Shown piece after piece: positions 4,570-6,155 of a DNA stretch of 6,155 bases. This DNA is from JACCUZ01 sp038246575 (GTDB lineage Bacteria; Actinomycetota; Actinomycetes; JACCUZ01), in contig JBBRVU010000226.1 of the NCBI GenBank assembly GCA_038246575.1, positions 1 to 6,155 of the forward strand. The letters are read 5' to 3'. The position numbers and the translations under genes are program-made. The notes below the pieces were generated by a model. The model saw only the letters and a program-made list of their open reading frames with translations. It was not told where the DNA came from and ran no database searches. Numbering within the stretch: position 1 is the stretch's first letter; each line of letters starts with the position of its first letter.

Positions 4570-6155
4570 ATGACAGTGAGGTGCCATCCGGCGGCACCGG
4601 ACTTCGAGCACCACACGGAGCGCGCGGTCTGGGAGGCGCTGGTCGAGCAGCTCCCCGACGACGCGGCGCTGCTGGCCAACCTGCGCTTCGTCGACCGCAG
4701 GGGCGACCACGAAGCTGACCTGGTCGTCGCGCTTCCCGGAGCAGGCATCGCCGTGCTCGAGGTCAAGGGCGGCAGCGTGACCCATGACGGCGGCACCTGG
4801 CGGCAGAGCGGGGGCTCGCTGCAGGGCAAGGCGATCAACCCGGCCGAGCAGGCCCGGCGGGCGATGTACGCGCTGCGCGGACACCTCGACCAGGACGAGC
4901 GGTGGCGCCGGCGCCGGGTCCGGTTCGCCCACCTCGTGGTCCTTCCCACCAGCACCGTTGGCGACGACGTACATCCGACCGACTGCCCGCGCTGGATGGT
5001 CGCCGACGCGGGCCAGGTCAAGGACCTGGCGCAGATCATCCGCGACGTCCTCGTGCGTCAGGAGCAGGAGAACCCGACAGCCAGCGCCGCCGACGTCGAT
5101 GACCTGCTCGAGATCCTCACCGCGCGGCCGCTGTCGCAGCGGGACGCCGTCGACTCCGCCGCCGCTCGCGAGGCGGAGTGCGAGCTGCTCACCAGTCAGC
5201 AGGCGAAGGTGCTCGACAACATCCGGGACGTCCTACGGGTCGAGGTGCGCGGGGGCGCCGGCTCCGGCAAGACCTGGCTCGCGGTCGAGCAGGCGCGCCG
5301 GCTCACTCGAGCCGGCAACCGGGTCGGGCTGATCTGCTACTCGCGCGGCCTCTCGGCGTACCTCAAACGTCGCGTCGAGCTGCTGCCGAGGAACGAGCGA
5401 CCGGCGTACGTCGGGGAGTTCCACGCTCTCGGCGTGGCCTGGGGCGCGCCGAGCGGGCAGGACGACGACAGCGACTACTGGGAGCGGCGGCTGCCCGAGG
5501 AGATGGGCCGGGTGGCGCAGCACCTGCTCGACGACCAGCGCTACGACGCGTTCGTGGTCGATGAGGGGCAGGACTTCGCCGACTCGTGGTGGCCCGCGCT
5601 GATCCAGGGCCTCAAGGACCGCGAGCAGGGACGGCTGATCGTGTTCGCCGACGAGGGGCAGCGGGTGTTCGCTCGGCACGGGCGGCCGCCGGTGGAGCTG
5701 GTGCCGATCACGCTGGACGAGAACCTGCGCAACACCCAGCCGATCGCGGCGACCTTCAGCAGCCTCACGCCCGAGCAGATGCGGCTGCGCGGCGGGCACG
5801 GTGCTCCGGTGCGGTTCGTGCCGTGCGCGTCGGAGGACGCCGTCGGCGCGGCTGACGACGTGGTGGACGGGCTGCTCGCCGAGGGGTGGAAGCACGAGCA
5901 CGTGGCGTTGCTGACCACCGGCTCGCGCCACCCGGTGCAGGTGGAGCAGCAGGCGCACGGGCCGACGGAGTACTGGGAGTCCTACTGGGCCGGCGACGAC
6001 GTCTTCTTCGGGCACGTGCTCGGGTTCAAGGGTCTCGAGCGACCGGTGGTGGTGCTGGCGGTCAACGGCTTCGGGAAGGGCAGCGAACGAGCTCGCGAGA
6101 AGCTGTACGTCGGCCTGAGCCGGGCCCGTGACCTGCTCGTGGTCTGCGGTGACCC
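4570..6155 (+). CDS. NERD-domain nuclease fused to SF1 (UvrD/Rep-like) helicase, C-terminus cut by window edge
   Basis: An open frame of 528 complete codons with no stop before the right edge. Residues about 10-135 form a NERD nuclease-related domain: DHEADLVV (46-53) and IAVLEVKGG (60-68) give the acidic and E-x-K residues of the restriction-endonuclease-like fold. Residues about 205-528 form an SF1 helicase core: a Gln-containing lead-in, LTSQQ (207-211); Walker A GGAGSGKT (228-235); motif II DEGQD (331-335, usual DEAQD); motif III-like FADEGQRVF (359-367); LDENLRNTQ (382-390); motif V-like GFKGLERPVVVL (485-496); and motif VI-like YVGLSRAR (513-520). Only about 90 residues separate the NLRNT and GFKGLE motifs, so a full UvrD 2B domain is missing. 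Likely a cytoplasmic DNA-processing enzyme in repair or defence. Start alternatives are the in-frame ATG at 4534 and GTG at 4576. The gene is divergent from the TY-Chap-like operon. Confidence 0.92.
   Translation, partial: MTVRCHPAAPDFEHHTERAVWEALVEQLPDDAALLANLRFVDRRGDHEADLVVALPGAGIAVLEVKGGSVTHDGGTWRQSGGSLQGKAINPAEQARRAMYALRGHLDQDERWRRRRVRFAHLVVLPTSTVGDDVHPTDCPRWMVADAGQVKDLAQIIRDVLVRQEQENPTASAADVDDLLEILTARPLSQRDAVDSAAAREAECELLTSQQAKVLDNIRDVLRVEVRGGAGSGKTWLAVEQARRLTRAGNRVGLICYSRGLSAYLKRRVELLPRNERPAYVGEFHALGVAWGAPSGQDDDSDYWERRLPEEMGRVAQHLLDDQRYDAFVVDEGQDFADSWWPALIQGLKDREQGRLIVFADEGQRVFARHGRPPVELVPITLDENLRNTQPIAATFSSLTPEQMRLRGGHGAPVRFVPCASEDAVGAADDVVDGLLAEGWKHEHVALLTTGSRHPVQVEQQAHGPTEYWESYWAGDDVFFGHVLGFKGLERPVVVLAVNGFGKGSERAREKLYVGLSRARDLLVVCGD

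Noticed and set aside
4458..5039. Upstream extension of the TY-Chap-like frame to give 506 aa
   Set aside because: The added 194 codons are antisense to the conserved NERD domain, look low in complexity, and are separated from the domain by a strong ribosome binding site and ATG at 4457.
5233..6015. Minus-strand open frame of 260 codons opposite the helicase core
   Set aside because: The plus strand here encodes clear SF1 helicase motifs. The reverse product is a compositionally biased shadow.

Overview
The window is high-GC, tightly packed DNA with strong G/C third-position bias, short intergenic gaps, GTG/ATG starts and actinobacterial-type protein families. It most likely comes from a member of the Actinomycetota. 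A Nocardioides-like genus is a guess that nothing here proves. I see no RNA genes, insertion sequences, CRISPR arrays or attachment sites. No stretch longer than about 112 bp lacks a gene.

Left block (1-2168): a ligand-sensing and transport unit. An AmiC-like periplasmic-binding-fold protein with no signal peptide (minus strand) is followed 78 bp downstream by the N-terminal part of an APC-superfamily amino acid/amine permease, cut by the left edge. A MarR-family regulator is divergent from the AmiC-like gene, across a gap of only 44 bp. The gap holds overlapping -10-like elements and an imperfect palindrome. The simplest reading is a small-molecule (amide, amine or amino acid) uptake locus in which MarR controls the divergent promoters and the AmiC-like protein is a cytoplasmic ligand sensor. 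The ligand is unknown.

Right block (2152-6155): a two-gene minus-strand operon, with a divergent plus-strand nuclease-helicase. The operon encodes a TY-Chap/YbjN-like putative peptide-binding chaperone (312 aa). Through a 4-nt GTGA overlap this couples to a fusion of an ADP-ribosylglycohydrolase (DraG/ARH type) with a C-terminal HCX5R phosphatase. Across a 112-bp divergent region lies a NERD nuclease domain joined to a compact SF1 helicase, cut by the right edge. Reversal of ADP-ribosylation, a phosphatase, a predicted chaperone and a nuclease-helicase side by side make this the most interesting part. It is a candidate stress or genome-conflict module, but the functional link is inference from position only.

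The two blocks meet tail to tail: the last 17 bp of the MarR gene overlap the last 17 bp of the hydrolase-phosphatase gene.
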